Shown: positions 26,113-34,311 of the stretch, one piece after another
Layout: every line of letters starts with the position of its first letter
Numbering within the stretch: the stretch's first letter is position 1
From: Microbacterium sp. W4I20
GTDB lineage: Bacteria; Actinomycetota; Actinomycetes; Actinomycetales; Microbacteriaceae
Assembly (NCBI RefSeq): GCF_030816505.1
Contig: NZ_JAUSYB010000001.1
Location: forward strand, 868,001-932,000
Reading direction: 5' to 3'
Length of the DNA: 64,000 nt
Made by a program: the position numbers and the translations under genes
The notes under the pieces: model-generated
Told to the model about the DNA's origin: nothing
The model's database searches: none
The model's input: the letters and a program-made list of their open reading frames with translations, nothing else

Positions 26113-27417
26113 TCAGTACCAGATGTCGAGCGACGGCACGGGGAACGAGATCATCGCTCGGTCGAGTGCTTCCACGGCCGAGGCGTCGGCCGCGATCCGA
26201 CCGGCGCCGTGCAGAGATGACGCCCGAACGCCGCCGGCATACAGGGACGACAGCGCCGAGACGTCGAGGGTGATGTCGGGACCGGCGCCCTCGGCCCGTT
26301 CGACCGTCGCCGTGCTGTCGCTCCCCGCACGGAGCCGCCAATCGCCGCGGGCGAATCCGAGCGGATCCTCGACACGGATGACGGCGTCGAGCGGCGCCGA
26401 GAATCGCCGGGCGGTGAGCGCGGCCGGCACGTCGAGGATGCGCAGCCAGCCGTGGTCGTGCACGACCTGGTTCACTCCGCGGGGATCGAGCACCAGCCAC
26501 GGCAGCGGGTCGTCGACAGGGCGGAGGTCGGCCGTGACCTCGTCGACGAGGTCGTGCTGCAGGGCGAAGCGCCACAGCGCTGCGAGCGCGTCGGGCGTCT
26601 CCGCCACCAGGATTCCGACATCGAGGGCGAATCGGAAGGTCTCGCCCTTCTCTCGCAGTGTGTAGGCGAGAGCGCCCCGAAGGACGCCCTCCTCATCGAG
26701 GTAGCGGATGCCGCGCACCTTGTCGCGGTCGTGCACCGTGGCGGCGGCGCCGGAGATACCCTCCCACCGGCCCTGCCAGCCGGCGATCCGGCCGGGCACT
26801 CCGCGGCGCACGCGGTCGTGCACCATAGCGATGTCGGCGGCGAGCGTCTCGCGGTCGATGTACTCGATCCGTCCGAGCGGAGCGACACCGCCCCATCCTG
26901 CCTGCCGGGTGTCGACGGTGAAACGCGAGACAGGAATCGCCGAGCCGAAGCCGTAGCGCCCGTAGATCGTGGCTTCGGTGGCCGTGAGGCCGGCGATGGG
27001 GACGCCGGCGGATGCCGCGGCACGGAGCTCCCCCTCCAGCAGCGAGCGTGCGATGCCGCGGCGCCGGTGCGTGGCGGCGACCGTGACCATGCTGATCGCC
27101 CACATCCCGACCTCGGCGCCCCCGGGCACGGTCAGCGGCGTGACCCAGGCGTTCGTGGTCGCGACCGGGAGTGCCGAGACCGAGGCACCCGCCTCGTATA
27201 CGGCGACGTTGCGCCGTTCGGCGAAGGTCTTGCGGGCCTGCGCGAGTGATTCCGCGTTCGGCTCGGCGCCGAGGAACCCCCGGTCGGCCGCCCGCTGAAA
27301 TCCGGTCGCGCGCTCGTCATCGGAGAAGTCGACGACGCGGTATTCGAGACCCGCGGAGCTCAGTCGTTCGGTCGAAGTGGAGTCGGCGGGGACGGCGCGC
27401 GCATCGAGGGTGGTCAT
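26113..27417 (-). CDS. Eis-type GNAT N-acetyltransferase with sterol-carrier-like C-terminal domain
   Basis: A 434-residue protein with the three-part Eis layout: N-terminal GNAT domain (VTVAATHRRRGIARSLL acetyl-CoA loop), a second, degenerate GNAT domain, and a C-terminal SCP2-like domain ending IWY. The conserved tyrosine region ATIYGRYGFGSAI, used as general acid in Eis, is present, and the free C-terminal carboxylate is known to take part in catalysis in that family. Eis proteins acetylate several amines of aminoglycosides and peptides; the natural substrate here is unknown. Leaderless pattern TAGTTT before ATG 27417. It lies downstream of rsrA. Confidence 0.87.
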   Translation of the reverse strand: MTTLDARAVPADSTSTERLSSAGLEYRVVDFSDDERATGFQRAADRGFLGAEPNAESLAQARKTFAERRNVAVYEAGASVSALPVATTNAWVTPLTVPGGAEVGMWAISMVTVAATHRRRGIARSLLEGELRAAASAGVPIAGLTATEATIYGRYGFGSAIPVSRFTVDTRQAGWGGVAPLGRIEYIDRETLAADIAMVHDRVRRGVPGRIAGWQGRWEGISGAAATVHDRDKVRGIRYLDEEGVLRGALAYTLREKGETFRFALDVGILVAETPDALAALWRFALQHDLVDEVTADLRPVDDPLPWLVLDPRGVNQVVHDHGWLRILDVPAALTARRFSAPLDAVIRVEDPLGFARGDWRLRAGSDSTATVERAEGAGPDITLDVSALSSLYAGGVRASSLHGAGRIAADASAVEALDRAMISFPVPSLDIWY

Positions 27418-27423
27418 CGTTCC

Positions 27424-27429
27424 AAACTA
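27424..27429 (-). promoter_or_regulatory. -10 box of the Eis-type gene
   Basis: TAGTTT on the minus strand, six bases before ATG 27417; leaderless arrangement. Confidence 0.45.
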
Positions 27430-27450
27430 CCGACGACCTCCGACGGCGGC

Positions 27451-27696
27451 TCAGTGCTGGGCGGCCTGAACCTCGCGGAGACGGGCGAACACCTGATCGC
27501 GCAGCTCCTCCGGAGCCGTCTCCTTGCACGCGCGCGCGACGACCTCGGTCAGGGTCGTGGCGACGAGCGCCTCGTCCCGACAGGAGGGACAGTTCTCCAG
27601 ATGCTCCCGGATCTCGGTGTGCTCGGTCTTGCACACCTCGTTGCGGAGGTACTCCTCCAGATCCTGGCGGGCTTTGTCGCAGCCGCAGTCGCTCAT
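27451..27696 (-). CDS. rsrA: zinc-binding anti-sigma factor, RsrA type
   Basis: An 81-residue ZAS-family anti-sigma factor. The metal/redox motif H-x3-C-x2-C is seen in HLENCPSC (His 32, Cys 36, Cys 39), with additional cysteines at 4, 6 and 22. In Streptomyces RsrA, zinc and thiols hold SigR until disulfide stress forms a disulfide and releases it. The ATG overlaps the sigR stop by four bases, so both are made together. Confidence 0.92.
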   Translation of the reverse strand: MSDCGCDKARQDLEEYLRNEVCKTEHTEIREHLENCPSCRDEALVATTLTEVVARACKETAPEELRDQVFARLREVQAAQH

Positions 27697-28355
27697 TTCT
27701 CGCTCCTCGGGTCAGCCGCGGCGATGCCCCGCTCAGCGGCGTAGTCGGCCAGCAGCTCCCGCAGCATGCGCCTGCCACGATGCAGGCGGCTCATCACGGT
27801 GCCGATGGGGGTCTTCATGATGTCGGCGATCTCCTGGTAGGCGAATCCCTCGACATCGGCGAAGTAGACGGCCAGCCGGAAGTCCTCCGGCAGGGCCTGC
27901 AGCGCGTCCTTGACGACGGATGCCGGCATGTGGTCGATCGCCTCGGCCTCCGCGGAGCGGCTGTGGCTCGCGGTGGTCGACTCGGCTCCGCCCAGCTGCC
28001 AATCCTCGAGCTCGTCGATCGTGCCCTGGAACGGCTCGCGCTGGCGCTTGCGATAGATGTTGATGTACGTGTTCGTGAGGATGCGGTACAGCCACGCCTT
28101 GAGATTGGTGCCCTGGGAGAAGGTCGCCCAGGATCCATAGGCCTTGACGAACGTCTCCTGCACGAGATCTGCGGCGTCGGCCGGATTGCGCGTCATGCGC
28201 ATCGCGGCGGCGTAGAGCTGATCCATGAAGGGGAGCGCCTGCTCCTCGAATTCGCGCCGAGGGTCGCTGACTGTCTCTGCGGTTACGGTGTCATCCATCA
28301 CCGGCCAGTCTAGGCCGCTGATGTCCAGCGTCCCTCGTTCCAGCGTGCCCAGCAT
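27693..28355 (-). CDS. sigR: ECF sigma factor, SigR/SigH type
   Basis: A 220-residue ECF sigma factor paired with RsrA, the actinobacterial thiol-stress regulator controlling thioredoxin, mycothiol and protein-quality genes. Region 2 contains [20 protein letters not shown] and [23 protein letters not shown]; region 4 contains [18 protein letters not shown] and [12 protein letters not shown]. Two starts are plausible. ATG 28355 has an excellent ribosome site, GAGGAG, five bases upstream. ATG 28298 gives the usual SigR-length 201-residue protein but has no good ribosome site. A long and a short isoform are known for Streptomyces SigR. aroA is divergent. Confidence 0.92.
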   Translation of the reverse strand: MLGTLERGTLDISGLDWPVMDDTVTAETVSDPRREFEEQALPFMDQLYAAAMRMTRNPADAADLVQETFVKAYGSWATFSQGTNLKAWLYRILTNTYINIYRKRQREPFQGTIDELEDWQLGGAESTTASHSRSAEAEAIDHMPASVVKDALQALPEDFRLAVYFADVEGFAYQEIADIMKTPIGTVMSRLHRGRRMLRELLADYAAERGIAAADPRSEK

Positions 28356-28410
28356 GCAGTCTCCTCGTCGACGGACACCCACCCTTTCACGCGGCGAGCA
28401 TCCTGTTCAC

Positions 28411-28416
28411 TAAAGT
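28411..28416 (+). promoter_or_regulatory. -10 box of the aroA-rsgA transcript
   Basis: TAAAGT, eight bases before ATG 28425, giving a leaderless or nearly leaderless message. Confidence 0.45.
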
Positions 28417-28424
28417 GAGAACCG

Positions 28425-29741
28425 ATGAGCGCCAACAGGTATTCCCCGTCCCGTGTCCAGGGCTCCTACACCGCGCCCTCCGTCGACACCCCGGTCCACG
28501 CCGAACTCACGATTCCCGGCTCGAAGTCGCTGACCAATCGCGAACTCATCATCGCGGCGATCGCCGATGGCCCGGGTCGCCTGATCGCACCGCTGCACTC
28601 CGACGATTCCGCCCGCATGGTCGACGCCCTCCGCGCGCTCGGCGTCGGCATCGAGGAGGTCGATGCCGGCCACGAGTTCGGCCCCGACCTCGTCGTCACT
28701 CCGGCGAAGCTCGAGGGAGGCCGCACCGTCGACTGCGGCCAGGCCGGCACCGTGATGCGATTCATCGCTCCGCTCGCGGGTCTCGCCGCGCACGACGTTC
28801 ACCTCACCGCCCACGAGACCGCTCTGCATCGACCGATGGGCGGGCTCATCAGCGCCCTCCGCGACCTCGGAGTCGACATCGACGACGAGGGCACCTGGGC
28901 GCTTCCGTTCACGATCCGCGGTCACGGACGCATCCGCGGCGGCCGCGTCGAGATCGACGCCTCGGCATCCAGCCAGTTCGTCTCGGGTCTGCTGCTCGCC
29001 GCTCCGCGCTTCGACGTCGGCCTGCACCTGGTGCACACCGGCGAACACCTGCCGAGCCTGCCGCACATCGACATGACCATCGAAGCCCTGAGCCGGCGCG
29101 GCATCCGGATCGAGCGTCCCGCTGTGGGCGAATGGCTCGTCGAGGCCGGCGTCCCGCGGGCGAAGGAGATCGCGATCGAGCCGGATCTCTCCAACGCCGC
29201 GCCGTTCCTCGCCGCCGCACTCCTCACCGGCGGCTCGGTCTCCGTCACCGGCTGGCCGGCGCATTCGACGCAGCCCGGAGCCCTGCTCCCCGACATCCTG
29301 CAGGCCACCGGAGCGCACGTCAGCCGACATGGCGGCACCCTCACGGTGCGCGCCGGTTCCAGCATCCGCGGCCTCGATCTCGACCTCGCCGCGGCCAGCG
29401 AGCTGACCCCCACCCTCGTCGGACTCGCCGCGTTCGCCGAGTCCCCGACCACCATCCGGGGCATCGGCCACATCCGCCTGCATGAGACCGACCGCATCGC
29501 CGCACTCATCACGAACATCCGCGCCCTCGGCGGCGAGGCCGAAGAGCTGCCCGACGGCCTGCGCATCATCCCGCGTACGCTGCACGGCGGCGGCTGGGCC
29601 GCGCACCACGACCACCGGATGGCGACCACCGGCGCCCTGATCGGGCTGCGCATCCCCGGCGTCGAGATCGATGACATCGGCACCACCGCGAAGACCCTCC
29701 CGGAGTTCACGATGCTCTGGGAGCGGATGCTGCGGAGCTGA
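28425..29741 (+). CDS. aroA: 3-phosphoshikimate 1-carboxyvinyltransferase (EPSP synthase)
   Basis: A 438-residue EPSP synthase of the shikimate pathway, joining shikimate-3-phosphate and phosphoenolpyruvate. Substrate-binding motifs are present: GSKSLTNRELIIAA, DCGQAGTVMRF, SASSQFVSGLLLAAPRF, and the C-terminal HDHRMATTGALIGLR. Standard length. It is divergent from sigR and one base ahead of rsgA, an arrangement I know from other actinobacteria. Confidence 0.96.
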   Translation: MSANRYSPSRVQGSYTAPSVDTPVHAELTIPGSKSLTNRELIIAAIADGPGRLIAPLHSDDSARMVDALRALGVGIEEVDAGHEFGPDLVVTPAKLEGGRTVDCGQAGTVMRFIAPLAGLAAHDVHLTAHETALHRPMGGLISALRDLGVDIDDEGTWALPFTIRGHGRIRGGRVEIDASASSQFVSGLLLAAPRFDVGLHLVHTGEHLPSLPHIDMTIEALSRRGIRIERPAVGEWLVEAGVPRAKEIAIEPDLSNAAPFLAAALLTGGSVSVTGWPAHSTQPGALLPDILQATGAHVSRHGGTLTVRAGSSIRGLDLDLAAASELTPTLVGLAAFAESPTTIRGIGHIRLHETDRIAALITNIRALGGEAEELPDGLRIIPRTLHGGGWAAHHDHRMATTGALIGLRIPGVEIDDIGTTAKTLPEFTMLWERMLRS

Positions 29742-29742
29742 A

Positions 29743-30813
29743 ATGAGCTGGCTCGACGACACCGACGACCTCGACGACGACTTCGAGGACTACGACGAGA
29801 GCAGCATCCGCACTCGACCGAACCCCAAGGCGAACCGTCCCCGCACCAAGCGTCGCCCCGCGCACGACGACGCACAGTTCGGACGGATCCTCGGGGTCGA
29901 TCGCGGTCGATACACCGTGCTGCTCGACGAGGACACCGACGACGAGCACGTCATCAGCGCCGTGCGGGCGCGGGAACTGCGGCGCATGCCGATCGTCACC
30001 GGCGATCAGGCTCGCGTGGTCGGCGACACCTCAGGAGACGAGGGAACGCTCAGCCGCATCGTCGGGATCGCGGACCGCACCTCGCTCCTCCGGCGCAGCG
30101 CGGACGACACCGACCAGGTCGAGCGCGTCATCGTCGCCAACGCCGATCAGATGCTGGTCGTGGTGGCCGCTGCCGATCCCGAACCGCGCGCACGCCTCGT
30201 GGATCGCTATCTCGTCGCGGCGCTGGATGCCGGAATCCGTCCGCTCCTCGTCGTGACCAAGACCGACATCGCCGACCCGACCGAGTTCCTGGCGCACTTC
30301 GACGGTCTCGACCTGCGGGTGTTCACCAGCGCGCGCGACGAGATGCCGGTCGAGGAGATCGGCGCCGCTCTCGTCGGACACTCGACGGTCTTCGTCGGCC
30401 ACTCCGGTGTCGGCAAGTCGACCCTGGTCAACGCCCTCGTCCCGACGGCCCTCCGTGCCACCGGACACGTGAACCAGGTCACCGGTCGAGGACGCCACAC
30501 CTCGTCCTCCACGGTGTCTCTGCGCTATCAGGGAGCGGATGGCACCGGCTGGGTGATCGACACCCCCGGGGTGCGCTCGTTCGGCCTCGGCCACGTGGAT
30601 CCGGCCAACATCCTCGCCGCCTTCACGGAGCTCGCTCTCATCGCCCAGGACTGCCCCCGCGGCTGCACACACCTGGCCGATGCGCCCGACTGCGCACTGA
30701 TCGAAGCCGCCGAGCGCGGCGAGCTCAGCGAGACCGGGCGCGCCCGACTCGACTCGCTGCAGCGGCTGCTGCAGACGTTCGCCGACAAGGCCGAGCAGGC
30801 ACCCGGCCGATAG
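29743..30813 (+). CDS. rsgA: ribosome small-subunit-dependent GTPase A
   Basis: A 356-residue circularly permuted GTPase that checks late 30S subunit maturation. An acidic N-terminal stretch (DDTDDLDDDFEDYDE) is followed by the OB-fold, the G-motifs TKTDIAD (G4, placed first because of permutation), GHSGVGKSTLVNAL (about 220) and DTPGVRSFG, and a C-terminal zinc knuckle with DCPRGCTHLADAPDC. ATG 29743 follows the aroA stop by a single base. Its TAG stop forms the start of the bcp -10 box. Confidence 0.94.
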   Translation: MSWLDDTDDLDDDFEDYDESSIRTRPNPKANRPRTKRRPAHDDAQFGRILGVDRGRYTVLLDEDTDDEHVISAVRARELRRMPIVTGDQARVVGDTSGDEGTLSRIVGIADRTSLLRRSADDTDQVERVIVANADQMLVVVAAADPEPRARLVDRYLVAALDAGIRPLLVVTKTDIADPTEFLAHFDGLDLRVFTSARDEMPVEEIGAALVGHSTVFVGHSGVGKSTLVNALVPTALRATGHVNQVTGRGRHTSSSTVSLRYQGADGTGWVIDTPGVRSFGLGHVDPANILAAFTELALIAQDCPRGCTHLADAPDCALIEAAERGELSETGRARLDSLQRLLQTFADKAEQAPGR

Positions 30814-30816
30814 GCT
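30811..30816 (+). promoter_or_regulatory. -10 box of bcp, overlapping the rsgA stop codon
   Basis: TAGGCT, six bases before GTG 30823; its TAG (30811-30813) is the stop codon of rsgA. Confidence 0.5.
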
Positions 30817-30822
30817 GGACGG

Positions 30823-31296
30823 GTGACTCAGCGCCTGGAACCCGGATCCGCAGCACCCGACTTCTCCCTGCTCGACCAGGACGGCTCGACCGTCCGCCTC
30901 AGCGACCTGCGGGGGCAGAAGGTGGTGCTCTACTTCTACCCGGCCGCGATGACTCCCGGATGCACGACACAGGCCTGCGACTTCCGCGACAGCATCTCCC
31001 CTCTCCAGGGGCTCGGCTACCGCGTTATCGGCGTCTCGCGGGACGAGCCTGCGAAGCTTGCCGCGTTCCGCGAGCGCGATGGGCTCACGTTCACGCTGCT
31101 CAGCGACCCGGACCACGCCGTGCACTCCGCGTACGGCGCCTGGGGCGAGAAGATGAACTACGGCAAGGTCATCGAGGGCGTCCTCCGCTCGACCTTCGTG
31201 CTCGACGAGGACGGAACCGTCACGCACGCCCTCTACAACGTCAAGGCCACCGGCCACGTGGCACGCATACGCAAGCTCCTCGGCGCCGACGCCTGA
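30823..31296 (+). CDS. bcp: thioredoxin-dependent thiol peroxidase (peroxiredoxin Q)
   Basis: A 157-residue atypical 2-Cys peroxiredoxin. The peroxidatic cysteine is Cys 47 in MTPGCTTQACDFRDS and the resolving one Cys 52, five residues later, as in BCP/PrxQ. It reduces hydroperoxides at the expense of thioredoxin. It starts at GTG with TAGGCT six bases upstream (leaderless). Its place near sigR-rsrA fits an oxidative-stress neighbourhood, though I see no SigR-type promoter directly before it. Confidence 0.95.
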   Translation: MTQRLEPGSAAPDFSLLDQDGSTVRLSDLRGQKVVLYFYPAAMTPGCTTQACDFRDSISPLQGLGYRVIGVSRDEPAKLAAFRERDGLTFTLLSDPDHAVHSAYGAWGEKMNYGKVIEGVLRSTFVLDEDGTVTHALYNVKATGHVARIRKLLGADA

Positions 31297-31335
31297 AACC
31301 CTTTCCGCTCGGCGGCCCTCACTCTGTGGTGGGGC

Positions 31336-31737
31336 TCACTCCGCGGCGGACTGCTCGTCGGCGCGCTGATCGCCTTCATGACGTGCGCTCGAGATCAGCA
31401 GTGCGAACCCGATCAGACCGGGGAGTCCCACGGCGAGCGTGAACGGCCACGAGATGGGCTGCACCGTGAGCGACGCGAGCGCCAGGGCGACCGCCAGCAC
31501 CTGGCACACCACTCCTCCGGAGCGCGCCCACGAGCGACCCTTCCGTGCGCCCGATGCGAACGCGATGAGTGCGGCCGCGCCGATCACGGTGAGCACGATC
31601 AGGGCGAGCGCGGTGGGCACGGAGGACGCATCTCCCGAGACGGCGCCCGCGAGCTCGATCACCGCGAAGACGAGCAGCGCCGCACCCTCTGCGGCGAGGA
31701 CTGCGGCGGCGGCGAGGGCGAGGCCGGGTGCGCGCAC
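31336..31737 (-). CDS. small hypothetical membrane protein
   Basis: A 133-residue protein with four hydrophobic segments (about 3-25, 38-58, 69-92, 96-118) and a charged tail ending DEQSAAE; I recognise no family. The start is set at GTG 31737 because CAGGAGA lies seven bases upstream. A longer reading from 31818 would add 27 polar residues in front of the first helix. It converges on bcp and is divergent from whiB1. Confidence 0.65.
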   Translation of the reverse strand: MRAPGLALAAAAVLAAEGAALLVFAVIELAGAVSGDASSVPTALALIVLTVIGAAALIAFASGARKGRSWARSGGVVCQVLAVALALASLTVQPISWPFTLAVGLPGLIGFALLISSARHEGDQRADEQSAAE

Positions 31738-31971
31738 GATGGGTCTCCTGAGAATCGGATGAGAAGGCGGAAAACCCTTGATTTCGCGGGTTTCATGTAA
31801 CAGAATAGACAGCGTCATGTGCTCCCACAGCGGCGTGGGGCGGGCTCATCGCTCGCATCACAATTCGCGGGCATCCGTCCGCATCTCACCAGGGTAACTG
31901 AACCCGAACAGTCACCCGAATCTGAGCAGTCGCGTCGCGACATCTCAGGAAATCCACACCGAGGAGCCCCC

Positions 31972-32220
31972 ATGGACTGGCGCGACAAGGCCGCCTGTTT
32001 GACTGTCGACCCCGAACTGTTCTTCCCTGTCGGGAACACCGGTCCGGCCGTCGATCAGATCGAGAAGGCGAAGACGGTCTGCGCCACCTGCACCGTGACG
32101 GAGATCTGCCTGCAGTACGCCCTCGAGAGCAGCCAGGACTCCGGCGTCTGGGGCGGTCTGTCCGAAGACGAGCGCCGAGCGCTCAAGCGTCGCGCCGCAC
32201 GCGCCCGCCGCGCTTCCTGA
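31972..32220 (+). CDS. whiB1: WhiB-family iron-sulfur regulator, WhiB1/WblE type
   Basis: An 82-residue WhiB protein beginning MDWRDKAAC and close to mycobacterial WhiB1 as I remember it. The four cluster ligands are Cys 9, 37, 40 and 46, followed by the GVWGG turn (58-62) and a basic tail RRALKRRAARARR. WhiB1 binds a [4Fe-4S] cluster, contacts region 4 of the primary sigma factor and responds to nitric oxide. GAGGAG lies five bases before the ATG. The 234 bases between the preceding divergent gene and this ATG hold its leader and probably its promoter, which I could not place. It is followed by a strong terminator and the converging pdtaS gene. Confidence 0.95.
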   Translation: MDWRDKAACLTVDPELFFPVGNTGPAVDQIEKAKTVCATCTVTEICLQYALESSQDSGVWGGLSEDERRALKRRAARARRAS

Positions 32221-32229
32221 TCTCCACGA

Positions 32230-32259
32230 AAGCGGTCTGAGCTTCGGCTCAGACCGCTT
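32230..32259. terminator. Hairpin terminator after whiB1
   Basis: A perfect 13-bp stem, AAGCGGTCTGAGC with its complement, closed by TTCG (32243-32246). Lies between convergent whiB1 and pdtaS and may serve both. Confidence 0.75.
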
Positions 32260-32287
32260 CGTCGTGTCCGGCCGAGGCCGGCGGCGG

Positions 32288-33772
32288 TCAGGGCAGCAAC
32301 CACCGCAAGGGGATGTCGATGACCACCTCGGTGCCCTCGCCGTCGCTCCCGCGCCACTCGATGGTGCCGCCGAGCTCGCCCTGGATCAGGGTGCGGATGA
32401 TCTGCGTTCCGAGGCCTTGGCCGATCCGCCCCTCCGGCAGTCCGAGCCCGGTGTCATGTACGGTCACGCGGAGATTGTCCTCGGTGCGAGTCGCGTCGAT
32501 GGTGACGAGACCCTCGCGCCCCGCCAATCCGTGTTCGACGGCGTTCGTGACCACTTCGGTCAGCGCGAGCGCGAGCGGCGTCGCGTACTCGCTCGGAAGC
32601 ACTCCGAAACGGCCGGTCGACTGGGTGCGCGCCCGAGTATTCGGCGCCGAGGCGACCTCGGCGACGAGCTTCAGCACGCGATGGAAGACTTCGTCGAAGT
32701 CGACTTTCTGGGTGAGACCCTGCGCCAGCGTGTCGTGCACGACCGCGATGGAATCGACACGTCGCATGGCCTGACTGAGCGCATCCCTGGCTTCGTCGGA
32801 GTGGGTGCGTCGCGCCTGGATGCGCAGCAGCGACGCCACCGTCTGGAGGTTGTTCTTCACCCGATGGTGGATCTCGCGGATCGTCGCATCCTTGGTGATG
32901 AGCTCCTGCTCCTGATGACGCAGCTCCGACACGTCGCGGCAGAGCACGATGGCGCCGATCCGGGTGCCGCGGTCCTTCAGCGGGATGGCTCGCAGCGACA
33001 CCGTCACTCCGCGCGCTTCGATGTCGGTGCGCCAGGGCGCCCGGCCGGTGACGACCACGGGAAGCGACTCGTCGACCTGCCGGGACGGCGGGACCAGTCG
33101 AGCCGTCACCTCGGCGAGCGATTCGCCCTCGAGTTCGTCGTCGAATCCCATCCGGTTGAATGCCGACAGGGCGTTGGGGCTGGCGAAGGTGGTGATGCCG
33201 TCGACATCGAGGCGGATGAGGCCGTCCGATGCGCGCGGTGCACCGCGGCGCGGGGACGTCGGTGCGGCGAGGTCGGGGAAGCTGCCTTCCGCGATCATCC
33301 GGAACAGGTCGTTGGCACACTCGTCGAACGTGATCTGCTGACGGGACGGGGTACGGGCCTCTCCGAGGTTGGTGTGCCTCGTCACCACGCCGATGACCGA
33401 AGGAGGCGCATCCGGCCTGCGGCGGTCGTTGATGATCGGCACAGCGCGTACTCGCGTGGGAGTCTCCTCGAACCAGTCGGGGGACGAGGAATCGACGATC
33501 GCGGCCGACTCGAATGCCCCCTGCACCTGGGTGCGCCACTGCGGCCGCACCCGCTCCCCCACGATGTCGCGGTAGAACAGGGTCGCCGCCCCGCTGGGGC
33601 GTGCGTGCGCCACCGCGATGAACGAGCCGTCCTCGGTCTGGATCCAGATCACGATATCTGCGGAGGCGAGGTCCGCGAGAAGCTGGCCGTCGCCGGCGAG
33701 CCGGTGGAGCCATTCGACATCGCTGTCGGTCAGGCGACCTTGGGCGTGGGCGAGATCACTGAGCGTTGACAC
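32288..33772 (-). CDS. pdtaS: sensor histidine kinase, PdtaS type (HisKA_2)
   Basis: A 494-residue soluble kinase: N-terminal GAF-like domain (about 15-155, ADIVIWIQTEDGSFIAVAHARP), a PAS domain (about 180-290), then HisKA_2 with the phospho-accepting His in IREIHHRVKNNLQT (about 302) and an HATPase with ALTEVVTNAVEHG and TGLGLPEG. There are no membrane segments. In mycobacteria PdtaS signals to the RNA-binding antiterminator PdtaR; the regulator is not in this window. TAGGCT six bases before GTG 33772 indicates a leaderless start, although GGAGGA also directly abuts the codon. Confidence 0.92.
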   Translation of the reverse strand: MSTLSDLAHAQGRLTDSDVEWLHRLAGDGQLLADLASADIVIWIQTEDGSFIAVAHARPSGAATLFYRDIVGERVRPQWRTQVQGAFESAAIVDSSSPDWFEETPTRVRAVPIINDRRRPDAPPSVIGVVTRHTNLGEARTPSRQQITFDECANDLFRMIAEGSFPDLAAPTSPRRGAPRASDGLIRLDVDGITTFASPNALSAFNRMGFDDELEGESLAEVTARLVPPSRQVDESLPVVVTGRAPWRTDIEARGVTVSLRAIPLKDRGTRIGAIVLCRDVSELRHQEQELITKDATIREIHHRVKNNLQTVASLLRIQARRTHSDEARDALSQAMRRVDSIAVVHDTLAQGLTQKVDFDEVFHRVLKLVAEVASAPNTRARTQSTGRFGVLPSEYATPLALALTEVVTNAVEHGLAGREGLVTIDATRTEDNLRVTVHDTGLGLPEGRIGQGLGTQIIRTLIQGELGGTIEWRGSDGEGTEVVIDIPLRWLLP

Positions 33773-33778
33773 TCCTCC

Positions 33779-33784
33779 AGCCTA
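33779..33784 (-). promoter_or_regulatory. -10 box of pdtaS
   Basis: TAGGCT on the minus strand, six bases before GTG 33772; leaderless arrangement. Confidence 0.45.
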
Positions 33785-33796
33785 GGGTCACATCCC

Positions 33797-34192
33797 TCAG
33801 AGGATCGCCAGAGAACTCGCACGCCAGCGACGGTCCAGACCCTCGAGGCGGATGGCCACGGCGCGCGTGCGACCCGGCCCGGCGACGACCACCACGGCCT
33901 CGATGACGCCGTCGACCGGCTCGGTCACCCGGATCGAACGGAGGGCGAAAGTCGGGCGCGCAGGCGAGACCCCCCTCGCGCTGCGCGCCCTCGCCGACAG
34001 GTTCGCCCTGGCCACCAGGCTCCGGAACGCATCCTCGCTGAACCACCGGGCGAGCTGGTCGACTTCTCGGACCCCGGCCAGCACCTCGAGCACCCCCTGG
34101 GTGAGACTGCGCAGCAACGGCGCAGGATCGGGCAGCTCGACGGTGGAGGTCGGCTGCGGTGCGAAATACTCGTGAAGCGTCATCGTGGGCAC
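33797..34192 (-). CDS. Rv3235-family protein
   Basis: A 131-residue protein with a disordered N-terminus (HEYFAPQPTSTVELPDP) and a compact alpha/beta C-terminal part (VLAGVREVDQLARWFSEDAFRSLVARA, then RPTFALRSIRVTEPVDGVIEAVVVV and WRASSLAIL). This matches small Rv3235-like proteins found beside secA in actinobacteria; function unknown. Starts GTG 34192 and ATG 34183 are both possible, with no strong ribosome site for either. Confidence 0.68.
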   Translation of the reverse strand: MPTMTLHEYFAPQPTSTVELPDPAPLLRSLTQGVLEVLAGVREVDQLARWFSEDAFRSLVARANLSARARSARGVSPARPTFALRSIRVTEPVDGVIEAVVVVAGPGRTRAVAIRLEGLDRRWRASSLAIL

Positions 34193-34263
34193 TCTCGGTC
34201 GGGGAGAACTGCGAGTCAGTACAGCACGGCGGTCGGGGTCTCGACGCGGAGTCCCGGGATGAA

Positions 34264-34272
34264 TGTGGATAA
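34264..34272 (-). promoter_or_regulatory. Perfect DnaA-box sequence (copy 1)
   Basis: TTATCCACA on the minus strand. The 13-mer TGTGGATAACTCG (34264-34276, plus strand) is repeated exactly at 35239-35251. It lies 27 bases upstream of the -10 box of the hypothetical gene at 34312. Confidence 0.5.
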
Positions 34273-34298
34273 CTCGTACGTCGCGCTCCGAGGTCGCC

Positions 34299-34304
34299 TA
34301 CGCT
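34299..34304 (+). promoter_or_regulatory. -10 box of the hypothetical gene at 34312
   Basis: TACGCT, seven bases before ATG 34312; leaderless arrangement. Confidence 0.45.
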
Positions 34305-34311
34305 CTGACGG

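Noticed and set aside
28299..28424. SigR-dependent autoregulatory promoter before sigR
   Set aside because: I could not find GGAAT and GTT at the expected 18-19-base spacing; the weak GGAAC and GGATG matches do not pair with a suitable -10.
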